Part shown: piece after piece, positions 35,506 to 44,362 of the stretch | Layout of the letters: the number at the start of each line of letters is the position of its first letter | Numbering within the stretch: position 1 is the first letter of the stretch | Assembly (NCBI GenBank): GCA_964465065.1 | Contig: CAYXHZ010000011.1 | Location: forward strand, 1-64,000 | Length of the DNA: 64,000 bases | Reading direction: 5' to 3' | Source of the DNA: CAYMND01 sp964465065 | Lineage (GTDB): Bacteria > Acidobacteriota > Aminicenantia > UBA2199 | Notes under the pieces: model-generated | Databases searched by the model: none | The model's input: the letters and a program-made list of their open reading frames with translations, nothing else | What the model was told of the DNA's origin: nothing | Program-made: the position numbers and the translations under genes

Positions 35506-37688
35506 GGCGAATGATTGTTCTAATACTCTGTCTGACCATTACGACACTGTGGGCTGCGGATAAAGTCAGCGTGCGGGGCGTCGAACTGCTTGAGGGGGAT
35601 CATGTCGTTCAGATCCGTTTCGTGACCAGCGAAGCGATTCCGCCGATTCCCGACGTGAGCGAAAAAGACGGCAATCGACTGGTTCTTTTCAGCCCGGACT
35701 TGTCTTTCCAGCTGAACCAGCCCGAATACCGGTTCGAGTCGCCGCAGGTCAAGACGGTTCGCATCAGCGAGGCCGGTGCCGAAATCGAGCTTCACGCCAA
35801 GACTCAATACCGTCTGTTCAGCAATGGAGACGGACTCTTTGTCGAATTTCCCAAAACACAGTCCGAACCGGTTCAGCTGGTGAACATGAAGCCGGAAGCG
35901 CAGCCTGAGCCAGAAGCCACCCAGAAGCCAGCCGGTGAGCTGCAGGTCATGGTTCAATCTTCCGGGCAGGATTCGGTGCAGCTGCTGATCAATGTCCCCC
36001 AGAAAACCCGCTTCGAGGTCATTCCGATCGAACGGGAGCCATACCGTCTGGCCATCGATCTGCAGGGTGTCCGCGCCAAGGCCCTGAAAGAGGAGATCGA
36101 ACGCTTCAACGTACATAAGGTTCGTGGCGCGCCCAATACACCTGAAGTGTACCGGGTTGTTTTCGATCTGGCTTTTCTGAGTCAATACCGGGTGGACCCG
36201 GTCGAGGGCGGCCTGTTGATCGAGTTTTACCGCCACGAGCAACCGGCTGCCGCCTTGGCGCTTGCCGCCGGGACCGAGCTGGAGAAGCCCGCGGCTGCCG
36301 AACCGGCGCCGGTCGCCGCAGTAGCCGCGGTTGACAGTGCATTCTTCATGGAAGAAGCGGCCCTGGCCGACCCCAGCCCGCAGGAAAACGCGGCGGCGGC
36401 CACGGATCCGGTTTCTCCGCACGGTTATTCGAAATCGACTATTGCCGAAGGCACGGCTTCGTATAAAGGCGAACCCTACGATTTTGTGTTCAAGAACGCG
36501 GACCTGCTGAACGTGCTCAAGGATATCGCCAAGCTTGCCGAGATCAACATCGTGGTCGATCCGGGAGTTTCCGGCAAGGTCACCTCCGAACTGGTACAGG
36601 TGCCCTGGGATCAGGCTCTGGAAATCTTTCTCAAACAGAACAAACTGGGTATGGTGATCGACGGCAACATCATGCGTATCGGCAAAGTCGAGGACCTGGC
36701 CAAGGAAGCCGAGCAGCTCCGAAAGCTTCAGGAGGCCCGCGACATGGAAGGCAAGCTGGAGGTGATCACCCGGCCGCTCAGTTACGCCAAAGCCACCCAG
36801 GTGGCTAAGCTGCTGGAAAAGCAGCTGTCCAAACGCGGCGAGATCCAGGTCGATGAACGTTCCAACAGCATGATCATCTCCGAGGTTCCGGACCGGGTCA
36901 AGATCCTGGACCGCCTGATCGAGACGATCGACGTCGCCAACCAGCAGGTGTCGATCGAGGCCCGTATCGTGGAATCGAACCATACCGACGCCAATGCGTT
37001 CGGCATTAATTGGGGGGTAAGCGGTGTTATGTCGTCAAAATACGGTAATCAGACGACGTTAAAGTTTCCCAATTCCATCGAGGCCAAATCGGGTCTGGAT
37101 AATGGATATGCGATCAACTTGCCAATTTCTGGAAACAATGCGCCCAATACGGCCTTGGGACTGTCGTTTGGCAATATCGCCGGAACTTTTGGGCTAGATG
37201 TCATGCTGCAGGCGATGGAGAGCAAGGGGCAGATTCGCATCCTGTCTTCACCGCGGACTACTACCCAGAACAACATGGAGGCCGAACTCATTAACGGCCG
37301 CAAGATCCCGATCCAGACGCAGCAGCCCAATGGTACATATACCGTAACATATGTAAATGCCGCTCTGGAGTTGAAAGTAAAACCGCAGATCACCGCGGAG
37401 GGTACAATCATTACCGAAGTCGACATTAAAAACGATGCGGCTGATTTTTCTCAGCAGGTATTGGGATCACCGACAATCAACACCCAGAGCGCCAAGAATA
37501 CCATCATGGTCAAGGATGGCGGAACAATTGTGATCGGCGGCCTGTACCGGATCGAGAGTAATGACACCAAGCAGAGTGTGCCTTTACTTGGGAAGATTCC
37601 TTTATTGGGTAATCTTTTCCGAAACAATGCAAAGTATACTGCCAAACGGGAGCTCTTGATATTTATCACGCCCCGAATTGTCAAGTAG
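35502..37688 (+). CDS. pilQ: Type IV pilus secretin PilQ
   Basis: Outer-membrane secretin through which the pilus passes. The 728-residue protein has a signal peptide (1-18), AMIN-type domains for peptidoglycan binding (about 20-115 and 145-240), a Pro/Ala-rich linker, an STN domain (about 320-390), an N-domain (420-490), and the secretin core ending in VPLLGKIPLLGNLFR and ELLIFITPRIV. It is complete. From about 37010 the base composition becomes AT-richer than in the first part of the gene. Its TAG lies inside the Shine-Dalgarno of the next gene. Confidence 0.95.
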   Translation: MRRMIVLILCLTITTLWAADKVSVRGVELLEGDHVVQIRFVTSEAIPPIPDVSEKDGNRLVLFSPDLSFQLNQPEYRFESPQVKTVRISEAGAEIELHAKTQYRLFSNGDGLFVEFPKTQSEPVQLVNMKPEAQPEPEATQKPAGELQVMVQSSGQDSVQLLINVPQKTRFEVIPIEREPYRLAIDLQGVRAKALKEEIERFNVHKVRGAPNTPEVYRVVFDLAFLSQYRVDPVEGGLLIEFYRHEQPAAALALAAGTELEKPAAAEPAPVAAVAAVDSAFFMEEAALADPSPQENAAAATDPVSPHGYSKSTIAEGTASYKGEPYDFVFKNADLLNVLKDIAKLAEINIVVDPGVSGKVTSELVQVPWDQALEIFLKQNKLGMVIDGNIMRIGKVEDLAKEAEQLRKLQEARDMEGKLEVITRPLSYAKATQVAKLLEKQLSKRGEIQVDERSNSMIISEVPDRVKILDRLIETIDVANQQVSIEARIVESNHTDANAFGINWGVSGVMSSKYGNQTTLKFPNSIEAKSGLDNGYAINLPISGNNAPNTALGLSFGNIAGTFGLDVMLQAMESKGQIRILSSPRTTTQNNMEAELINGRKIPIQTQQPNGTYTVTYVNAALELKVKPQITAEGTIITEVDIKNDAADFSQQVLGSPTINTQSAKNTIMVKDGGTIVIGGLYRIESNDTKQSVPLLGKIPLLGNLFRNNAKYTAKRELLIFITPRIVK

Positions 37689-37699
37689 GAGGTGATCAG

Positions 37700-38317
37700 G
37701 TGAACACCATGAACAAGTATATCAAGATAGCACTTTTGGGCTCGTTGCTGGTCCTGGCCGGTTGCAACGCCGTGGAGAATCTCAGCAATTCGGGAACCCG
37801 GTTGATCATCAGCGCAATCAAAGGCGTAACCGATGGCACGACAACGGAATCCGATGTTTTCATGTCGGATGTCTGGCTCAAGGAGAGCGTTGTCAATACC
37901 AATGCCGTTCTATACCTGAACGCCGTTATGCTCAATCCCGATACAACCAGCGATGATATCAGTCATTACAACAACGTGATCGTCGATCGTATCGACGTCA
38001 ATTTTACCCGAACCGACGGTCGCAATACACCTCTGGTCGATGTACCGCTGGCTTTCTCAGTGCCGGTTAACCAGCAGGTTTCTGTAGGAACGGAAACTGC
38101 GCTGTCTTTTATCCTCATCCGCCATAATGCCAAGATGGAGCCTCCGCTTCGGGATCTCCGGGAATTGGGGCAGGAGCATGTACTCGTGCTGGTAGCTAAC
38201 ATCACTGTCTATTCGTACGATTTGGCGGGCAACCGTCTGGAACCGGTCAATGGTTGGGTGGAGGTGCACTGCGCCAATTTTGCCGATCCAGATGAAGAAG
38301 AAGACGAGGAAGAGTAA
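37700..38317 (+). CDS. Predicted lipoprotein linked to the pil operon
   Basis: A 205-residue protein with lipobox VLAGC (Cys at about 25) and an acidic tail (DPDEEEDEEE). The mature domain is rich in Val, Asn, Thr and Asp with strand-like patterns; no family recognised. The GTG at 37700 is preferred because AGGAGGTGATCA, an almost complete anti-16S match, sits seven bases upstream (GGAGG 37688-37692), while ATG 37709 would be too far. It follows pilQ by 11 bases, so it is likely cotranscribed and may assist secretin or surface assembly. Confidence 0.8.
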   Translation: MNTMNKYIKIALLGSLLVLAGCNAVENLSNSGTRLIISAIKGVTDGTTTESDVFMSDVWLKESVVNTNAVLYLNAVMLNPDTTSDDISHYNNVIVDRIDVNFTRTDGRNTPLVDVPLAFSVPVNQQVSVGTETALSFILIRHNAKMEPPLRDLRELGQEHVLVLVANITVYSYDLAGNRLEPVNGWVEVHCANFADPDEEEDEEE

Positions 38318-38335
38318 TCGTAAGGAGAGTCAACC

Positions 38336-38827
38336 ATGAAAAAAAAGATTGCAATAATATCTTTGCTAAGTTTCTTGATATTTGTGTCCGCATCCTGCAC
38401 CCGTGATGATGCTGCCGACTCCGACGATTTGTTCGGGCCGTCCAGCTTACACTACATCGTCGAAGGCTCGGCGACACCGTCCATCCTCTGGGTCAACGGC
38501 AGCACCCGGCCCAGTACGGTCGTCAAGGCCGTGGTCACCGATTATCAGCGCAAACCTCTGGCCAACCAGAAGGTGTACTTTCAGCAGATGGGCTCGTCGA
38601 ATGGAGTTTACCTGCTCGCCGAATACGGTTATTTCGAAAATGACGGCCGGGCCATGTACAAGCGCACCGACGCCAACGGCGTGGTGCAGGTGACCTTTTA
38701 CGGTCCCTTGGTGATGGGCAGCCAGACGGAATTTTTCATCAAGGCCATGGTTCAGGACATCGATCAGACCTATACAGATGGACCTTGCGACTACATTAAG
38801 ATACAATTGGTATTCGATTACGAATAA
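38336..38827 (+). CDS. Predicted lipoprotein with Ig-like domain
   Basis: A 163-residue protein with signal peptide and lipobox VSASC (Cys near 21). The mature part has the pattern of a bacterial Ig-like (Big/invasin-type) domain: STVVKAVVTDYQRKPLANQKVYF, then a glycine/aspartate turn TDANGVVQVTFYG. AAGGAG lies eight bases before the ATG. It follows the other lipoprotein by 18 bases and belongs to the pil unit; its role is unknown. Confidence 0.78.
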   Translation: MKKKIAIISLLSFLIFVSASCTRDDAADSDDLFGPSSLHYIVEGSATPSILWVNGSTRPSTVVKAVVTDYQRKPLANQKVYFQQMGSSNGVYLLAEYGYFENDGRAMYKRTDANGVVQVTFYGPLVMGSQTEFFIKAMVQDIDQTYTDGPCDYIKIQLVFDYE

Positions 38828-38851
38828 ATTGCATGCGGAGGACGGTTTGAC

Positions 38852-39817
38852 GTGACGGATTTTCAAAGTGAACGGGCTCGTCTGGCCGAGCTGGAGGCGC
38901 TGCTACGCTTCGGCAAGTTCGATGAAGCGGTGGCCATGGGTACGGAACTGGTCGTCCAGTTTCCGGACTCGTTTCTGATCCGCCTGCAGCTCGCCAGAGC
39001 GCTGAAAGAGAACAAGGCCCTGTTGCGGGCGCAGGCCGTTTTATCGGAATTGGCAGACCGCTATGGCGACAACATCACCTTCCTGATCGAACGCGGCGAC
39101 CTGCACAGACGACTCGGTCATCTGGACGCGGCCGAGCAGGATTATCAGAAGATCCTGTTTCTGGACCCCTTCAACGGCAAGATCAAGAGCGCCCTGGAGG
39201 AGCTCGAGATCGAGAGAAAAGAGCAGAAGAATCCGGCTTTCGAGGAGGTGGATTACCGTAACGACGTCTTCCGCCAGGATCAGACAGTACCGGAACTGGT
39301 GATGAAAACGGACAGCGAACCGCAGCCCGTGAACTATGAGCCGGTGATCGATCTGGACGCCGAACCCGAAAACGAGCAATTCTTCAATCCGGTCAGTGCG
39401 GAAGCGTTGCTGCAGGAGCCCGAACCGGAACCGAACCTGGACATTTCACCCGAGGAATGGTCGGTGTCGGCTCCCGATGAAGAGTCGGAAGGCACACCCG
39501 TCGGCGGCTCCGAGCCTGAGGACTGGGTTCAAGTGGACATTTCGCCGGCGGCCGAGCCGGTAAGCCCTGCCGAGGATTCTTCTCCCAACCATGAAATGGG
39601 CTTTGTCACCGAAAGCGCCGCATTGCTGTACGCGCAGCAGGGGCTTTACAAAGAAGCTCTGGCAATTTATGAACGTCTGGGTCAGATCAGCCATGACGAC
39701 AAGTATCGGCAACGCATTGCTCGAATCAAGGGCAAGATTGCCGCGGAACGACAATTGGAATATTTCCAGAAGTTGTTGACTCATTTCAACGGCGACAGGG
39801 GAAGCTACTTTGTTTGA
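38852..39817 (+). CDS. TPR-repeat protein of the pil cluster
   Basis: A 321-residue soluble protein with TPR-like helix pairs at the N-terminus (about 5-125, such as FDEAVAMGTELV and LDAAEQDYQKILFLDPF), a long acidic Pro/Glu-rich linker (130-245) and another TPR at the end (LLYAQQGLYKEALAIYERLG). No signal peptide is seen, so it is probably a cytoplasmic scaffold. The GTG at 38852 has GGAGG ten bases upstream. The next gene starts within its last codons, so the two products may act together. Confidence 0.75.
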   Translation: MTDFQSERARLAELEALLRFGKFDEAVAMGTELVVQFPDSFLIRLQLARALKENKALLRAQAVLSELADRYGDNITFLIERGDLHRRLGHLDAAEQDYQKILFLDPFNGKIKSALEELEIERKEQKNPAFEEVDYRNDVFRQDQTVPELVMKTDSEPQPVNYEPVIDLDAEPENEQFFNPVSAEALLQEPEPEPNLDISPEEWSVSAPDEESEGTPVGGSEPEDWVQVDISPAAEPVSPAEDSSPNHEMGFVTESAALLYAQQGLYKEALAIYERLGQISHDDKYRQRIARIKGKIAAERQLEYFQKLLTHFNGDRGSYFV

Positions 39818-40157
39818 AAAAGGGTTTGAATTTATCAAGAAAAAGGAACCGAAGCTTCATTATATGGCCATCTGGGGAACGGATGGCATCGAATTGAAGA
39901 AAGAACATTTCAACGGGTTCACTCTCGATTACGATCTGGTATCGGCGCAGATATCCGATGTCATCAACCGCATCGAGGCCATCCAGCCCAGGTTTCGCAG
40001 TATTTCCATCGAATTGAACTGGGACAAGGAGCGCTTTGTCATTCAGAACATCAACGAACAGTATGTGTTGATCCTGTTGACCAGTTCCGAGGTGCCGTTC
40101 AGCAAGATGCGCTACTATGCCGCCCGGGTCCGGGATATGTTTCTGGCCGAGCTGTAA
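39810..40157 (+). CDS. Possible roadblock/LC7-like protein
   Basis: A 115-residue protein starting from TTG at 39810 (AGGGGA upstream) and overlapping the TPR gene by eight bases. The strand/helix order, an early helix, a YMAIWGTDGIEL strand pair, a central helix and a late YVLILLTSSE strand followed by a helix with MRYYAARVRD, resembles roadblock/LC7 proteins such as MglB. The match is by pattern only. If right, it would be a regulator of a small GTPase for pilus polarity; no MglA-like gene is in the window. Confidence 0.5.
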   Translation: MFEKGFEFIKKKEPKLHYMAIWGTDGIELKKEHFNGFTLDYDLVSAQISDVINRIEAIQPRFRSISIELNWDKERFVIQNINEQYVLILLTSSEVPFSKMRYYAARVRDMFLAEL

Positions 40158-40179
40158 GCTCTCGCCGGCGTCTTTTTGT

Positions 40180-41490
40180 TCATACTTTTTCTGAAGGTGG
40201 AAAGAGTGTCATGAAAAAAAGATCCGGATTCAGTTGCCGGTCCGGCAGGGTGTGGATTCCGAAATCCGACTGAATATGGGGAATTCCCAGCTCGGTCAGA
40301 TCGGAACTCAAGCGATTTCGGGCCCGGGCGAAATCCGTGCTGTCGACATCAAGCTCCTGGAGAATCTGTTGGATCAAAGCGCTGGTTTCCTGACGGGTGA
40401 AAGTGCAGACCGAATAGAGCAACTGGGCTCGGCGGAACCTGTCCAAAGCGGTCCTGATCATCTGCTGCTGCCGGCGGGCGAGTTCGCTTATCCGTTCTGC
40501 CGATGTGTCGTAGCGCCGGTCCGGGTGTTTACGGATGGTGCCGAAAGCCGAACATGGCGCGTCCAGCACCACCAGGTCGAAACTGTCGGAAAATGGTGGA
40601 TTCAGGGCATCGGCGCAGCACAAGGAGATCTTATCGAAACGGTCCGGTTGATGACTTTTCCGGCTGGCGAGTCGCTTGAGACGGTGCAGAGACAGGTCGC
40701 AGGCCATGATCTGCGTCCGCGGGGCCATCATGGCCAGAAGGCTGCTTTTACTGCCGGGGGCCGCGCAGAGGTCCAGGACTGAACGGGGATTCAGCCTGGA
40801 TGAAAAATAGGATATGAACTGGCTGGAGATATTCTGCAGCAGGTCGTGGTGTTGCAACAGCTCATGGCTGCCGATCTCTTGAATACTGGTATGGGAACGG
40901 ATTCGTTGCAAAAAAATGCCGGCCTGGGAAGCGGTTGCGGGGAAGCTGGCGACGTTCAGACTGTGGAAGACCGGTTCGCTATTCAGGTAGTCGAGGAAAT
41001 CATGGATTTTCTGGCCGGTGAATGTGTCCTGCAGGTGGTCAATCAGGTCCGGAGGAAAGGAATAGCGAAGCGGCAGCGCCAATGCCGGGATGATTGTATC
41101 CAGCAATGTCCTGCGCTCGCGGCTGATACCGCGTAACAACGCGTTGGCGTAGCCTTTATGGTGCGGGATACACAGCGAGACGGCGGAATGAATCACCGCG
41201 TGGTCCGGGATGGTGTCGTCGTACAGCAGCTGATAAACGCCAGTGATCAGAATCGCCCGTAGTTTGGGGTGGAGCTTGCCAACCGGGACCGTACCGTTCT
41301 CGGTCAGCAGGTGTTCGATGAGCAGCAGACGGCGGAGGATTCCGAAAACCGTTGCTGTCAGTTTGGGACGGACGGAGGGCTCGAGTCCGGTAAGAATGGG
41401 TCCCAATACGGACGATGCGGTTTGCTGACAATCCGGTTTCCAGGTTTGGAAAAAACGGCTGCTCAGCGATACGAGTTGCCGGTTATCCAA
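40180..41490 (-). CDS. rsmB: 16S rRNA m5C967 methyltransferase RsmB
   Basis: A 436-residue protein with the N-terminal NusB-like helical domain (residues 1-140) and a SAM-dependent m5C methyltransferase domain: motif I LDLCAAPGSKSSLLA, motif IV VVLDAPCSAFGTIRKHPD (Cys) and motif VI LLYSVCTFTRQE (catalytic Cys). Both cysteines needed for m5C chemistry are present. It ends the def-fmt-rsmB row, a common translation-related cluster, and overlaps fmt by eight bases. Confidence 0.93.
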   Translation of the reverse strand: MDNRQLVSLSSRFFQTWKPDCQQTASSVLGPILTGLEPSVRPKLTATVFGILRRLLLIEHLLTENGTVPVGKLHPKLRAILITGVYQLLYDDTIPDHAVIHSAVSLCIPHHKGYANALLRGISRERRTLLDTIIPALALPLRYSFPPDLIDHLQDTFTGQKIHDFLDYLNSEPVFHSLNVASFPATASQAGIFLQRIRSHTSIQEIGSHELLQHHDLLQNISSQFISYFSSRLNPRSVLDLCAAPGSKSSLLAMMAPRTQIMACDLSLHRLKRLASRKSHQPDRFDKISLCCADALNPPFSDSFDLVVLDAPCSAFGTIRKHPDRRYDTSAERISELARRQQQMIRTALDRFRRAQLLYSVCTFTRQETSALIQQILQELDVDSTDFARARNRLSSDLTELGIPHIQSDFGIHTLPDRQLNPDLFFMTLFPPSEKV

Positions 41491-42412
41491 GCGTTTGCCC
41501 CAGAGGGTTGCCCCGGGAGTAACAGTATGGGGTCATCGGGTTTTTCCCTGGTGGCTGGATTTGCTGGATTTTGAGCAACGAGTGCGCTCCGCAGTACACG
41601 TCCAGGGAATCGCCGCTCAGGGCATGGATCTGGCCGGGCCGGCCGTGATGAGGAAAATCCAAGGCTTTGGCAGAAATAATCTTGATGCAGCGGTCGTTGA
41701 GCTGGAAAAAAACACCGGGCCAGGGGGTGAAGGCCCGCAATTTGTTGAAAATATCCTGAGCCGGCATGCTCCAGTCTACGCGTCCCTCTTCCTTGGCGAT
41801 CATCGGCGCCAGACTGGCTCGCGATTCATCCTGCGGGACTGGCCGGCTCGTCCCGGAGAGGATCAGGCTCACGGTTTCTTTCAGAACCTGGGCGGAACGC
41901 CGACTCATCCGTTGCCAGAGAGTCTCTGTCGTGTCGCAGTCGCTTATTTCGACCGGAAACTGTGTCCAGATCGGGCCGGCGTCCATCTTGGCGTTCAATT
42001 CGAAGATGCTGACGCCAGTCTGGGTACAACCGTCCTGAATGGCTCGTTGCACCGGAGCCGCTCCCCGGTAGGCGGGCAACAGCGAGAAGTGGACATTGAT
42101 GGTCTTGTAGCGGGGAATTTTGAAAATGGTCGGCGGAATCCATTGGCCGTACGCGATCACAATTCCGAGATCGGGCTCGACGGCCTGGAGGGTTCGGGCG
42201 GCGGCCGCGTCCTTCAGCGATTCCGGTTGAATCAGCGGAATCCGTTGCTCCAGGGCGAAGTTTTTGACGCAGGAATAACAGATGCTGCGCTGACGACCGC
42301 TGGGTTTGTCCGGTTGGGTGATGATCAGCGGAATGTCGAAATCGGCAGTCAGCACCTCCAGAAATGGCAGGCAGAGCGGGGCCGTGCCCAGAAAAACAAT
42401 TCTACCACTCAT
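41483..42412 (-). CDS. fmt: Methionyl-tRNA formyltransferase
   Basis: Formylates initiator Met-tRNA using 10-formyl-tetrahydrofolate. The 309-residue product has the N-terminal formyltransferase fold with IVFLGTAPLCLPFL, the catalytic Asn/His motif NVHFSLLPAYRGAAP and MDAGPIWTQ, and the C-terminal tRNA-binding domain with RAFTPWPGVFF. It overlaps def by 11 bases upstream and rsmB by eight downstream. Its formyl donor could be produced by Fhs encoded at 26447. Confidence 0.95.
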   Translation of the reverse strand: MSGRIVFLGTAPLCLPFLEVLTADFDIPLIITQPDKPSGRQRSICYSCVKNFALEQRIPLIQPESLKDAAAARTLQAVEPDLGIVIAYGQWIPPTIFKIPRYKTINVHFSLLPAYRGAAPVQRAIQDGCTQTGVSIFELNAKMDAGPIWTQFPVEISDCDTTETLWQRMSRRSAQVLKETVSLILSGTSRPVPQDESRASLAPMIAKEEGRVDWSMPAQDIFNKLRAFTPWPGVFFQLNDRCIKIISAKALDFPHHGRPGQIHALSGDSLDVYCGAHSLLKIQQIQPPGKNPMTPYCYSRGNPLGQTLG

Positions 42413-42920
42413 CGTTTTCCTTGAGCTTGAGTATCTCCCGCTTCAGCAGTCTGCGTTTGAGCGGCGAGGCCCGTTCGATAATGGTTTTACCCTGCAAGTG
42501 GTCCAGTTCGTGCTGGATGACCCGGGCGACGAAGCCGCTGAATTCCCTTTCGAACGGTTTGCCGTCCGGACTTACGGCCTTGACCAGGATGGACGTTGAG
42601 CGGGGGATTTTCAGGGAATAACCGGGGACGGACAGGCAGCCCTCCTCGTCGATTTCTGAACCCTGTGAATCCACTATGATCGGATTGATGAGGGCGAAAA
42701 ATTCCTTTTCGTCCTCGCCGCCGCTGGGATCGATCAAGGCCAGACTGATCGGCAGTGCGACCTGGTTGGCAGCCAGACCGACTCCCTGGCCGTGGTACAT
42801 CGTCACCCGCATCCGGGATATGACGTCCAGGATGGCTTGGTCGATTTGCTGGATGGTCTCGACCGGTTTATGCAGCAGCGGATCGCCATATTTTATAATT
42901 TCGTAGAGTGTTTCTTCCAT
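42402..42920 (-). CDS. def: Peptide deformylase
   Basis: Removes the N-formyl group from nascent proteins. The 172-residue enzyme has all three motifs: GQGVGLAANQ (44-53), EGCLSVPG and QHELDHLQG with the metal-binding Cys and two His. The ATG at 42920 gives the normal length; it lies seven bases after a perfect -10 box in a full-consensus promoter and has no Shine-Dalgarno, so the longer ORF is excluded and a leaderless message is likely. It heads def-fmt-rsmB. Confidence 0.96.
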   Translation of the reverse strand: MEETLYEIIKYGDPLLHKPVETIQQIDQAILDVISRMRVTMYHGQGVGLAANQVALPISLALIDPSGGEDEKEFFALINPIIVDSQGSEIDEEGCLSVPGYSLKIPRSTSILVKAVSPDGKPFEREFSGFVARVIQHELDHLQGKTIIERASPLKRRLLKREILKLKENDEW

Positions 42921-42927
42921 TTGTACT

Positions 42928-42956
42928 ATTATATTTTTCGGAGTTATGGGTGTCAA
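42928..42956 (-). promoter_or_regulatory. Full-consensus promoter of def, leaderless
   Basis: Minus-strand TTGACA (42951-42956), exactly 17 bases, TATAAT (42928-42933): 12 of 12 consensus positions. The def ATG begins seven bases downstream, at the expected +1. Confidence 0.75.
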
Positions 42957-42997
42957 TTGAAAATGGATGAAGACCGTGTCATAAAAAGGTGCAGATA

Positions 42998-44362
42998 ATG
43001 CCTCAGCAAATTTGGGCTTTGGATTGCGAACCCATCCGCTCCGCTCTGGTTCCGCACATCGATCTGCGGCTTTTTTCCGTTTCCTCGCTTCCGGCAGCCG
43101 GGGCATTGCAAGATATTGACGCTCTGGTGATCGGGCCCGACCCGACCATGATTGAATGGTTGGAGACGATCATGAACCGCCGGCCGGGTTTGTCGGTGTA
43201 CCTGCTCGGTAATGACGCGCCCAGGGGAAAAATTCTGGAGCATTACTATCGCCTGGGAGTCAAGGGCTGTTTCACCCGGGACGAAAGCGACGAGCTGTTG
43301 GGAATACTGCGGGACAGCGCCGAGACGACGCCGGAAAATACCGCGGGCACGCTCCGGAACATGGACTGGTGCAACCAGTTGAAACGGTTCGGATTCATCA
43401 CCCAGGACCCGCGTTTGTACGATCTGTTCGAGTCGGTGAAACGGGTGGCCAAAACCGATGCCACCGTTTTGATCACCGGAGAAAACGGTACGGGCAAGGA
43501 AGTGGTTGCCCGGTTGATTCACAGTCTCAGTTCCAGATCGACCCAGTCGTTCATGGCGGTCCATACCGGCGCCATTCCGGAGAACCTGCTGGAGTCAGAA
43601 CTTTTCGGCCATGTGCGCGGCGCGTTCACCTCGGCGATCAAGGACCGCAAAGGTAAATTCGAAGTTAGCAACGGCGGAACCATTTTTCTGGACGAGATTT
43701 CGACCATGCCGGCCGCCTTGCAGGTCAAGCTGCTGCGGGTATTGCAGTACATGCAGTTCGAACGGGTCGGTGACAATCAACTGGTCCGGGTGGACGTGCG
43801 CATCATATCCGCGACCAACAGCGATCTCGGTAAAATGGTTGCCAGCGGACAGTTCCGCGAAGACCTCTTCTATCGGCTCAATGTGGTGCCGATCCATATA
43901 CCCCCCCTGCGGGAGCGACTGTCCGATATCGCTGTTCTGGCCACCCATTTCGTGGATTTGGTCTGCAAAAAATATTCCATACCGGCCAAGAAGTTTTCTC
44001 TGGGTGCGATCCGTCTGTTCCAGCAGTACCATTGGCCAGGAAATATCCGTCAACTTGAGAATATCGTCGAACGAATGGTGGTTCTCAATCCCGAAGTGAC
44101 GGTTTTCATGCCTCGGCACGTCCCGCAGGAGGTCATGCTGACCAAGACCGCCACCGAAGAAAAAGATGTGGTCGATTCCGAGCTGCTGGAGGCCAAGGGT
44201 TTGTCACTGTCCGAACTGATCCGAAACATTGAAAAAAAACTGATTCTGGACAGTCTGCACAAAACGCACTGGAACAAACAGCAAGCGGCGAAGCTGTTGA
44301 AGATCAAGCGAACGACCCTGATCGAAAAGATGAAGCGCCTGGAGGATCAATATGAGGAATAA
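42998..44362 (+). CDS. Sigma-54 activator with a degenerate receiver domain
   Basis: A 454-residue NtrC-family regulator. The N-terminal 110 residues look like a receiver, but the phospho-acceptor position reads DALVIG (Gly46), so it cannot be phosphorylated in the usual way. The AAA+ domain is intact: Walker A GENGTGKE (161-168), loop GAFTSA (208-213, Ser in place of Gly), Walker B TIFLDE (228-233). A Fis-type helix-turn-helix ends the protein (KLLKIKRTTLIEKM). ATG 42998 with AAAAGG upstream is preferred to GTG 42989. It overlaps the pseudopilin gene by 11 bases, suggesting a role near pilus or secretion control. Confidence 0.88.
   Translation: MPQQIWALDCEPIRSALVPHIDLRLFSVSSLPAAGALQDIDALVIGPDPTMIEWLETIMNRRPGLSVYLLGNDAPRGKILEHYYRLGVKGCFTRDESDELLGILRDSAETTPENTAGTLRNMDWCNQLKRFGFITQDPRLYDLFESVKRVAKTDATVLITGENGTGKEVVARLIHSLSSRSTQSFMAVHTGAIPENLLESELFGHVRGAFTSAIKDRKGKFEVSNGGTIFLDEISTMPAALQVKLLRVLQYMQFERVGDNQLVRVDVRIISATNSDLGKMVASGQFREDLFYRLNVVPIHIPPLRERLSDIAVLATHFVDLVCKKYSIPAKKFSLGAIRLFQQYHWPGNIRQLENIVERMVVLNPEVTVFMPRHVPQEVMLTKTATEEKDVVDSELLEAKGLSLSELIRNIEKKLILDSLHKTHWNKQQAAKLLKIKRTTLIEKMKRLEDQYEE

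Noticed and set aside
40145..40180. GAGCT-GTA-AGCTC and CGCCGGCG near a T-run between convergent genes as a terminator
   Set aside because: The stem is short, its T-run is not adjacent, and the second palindrome cannot form a stable loop.
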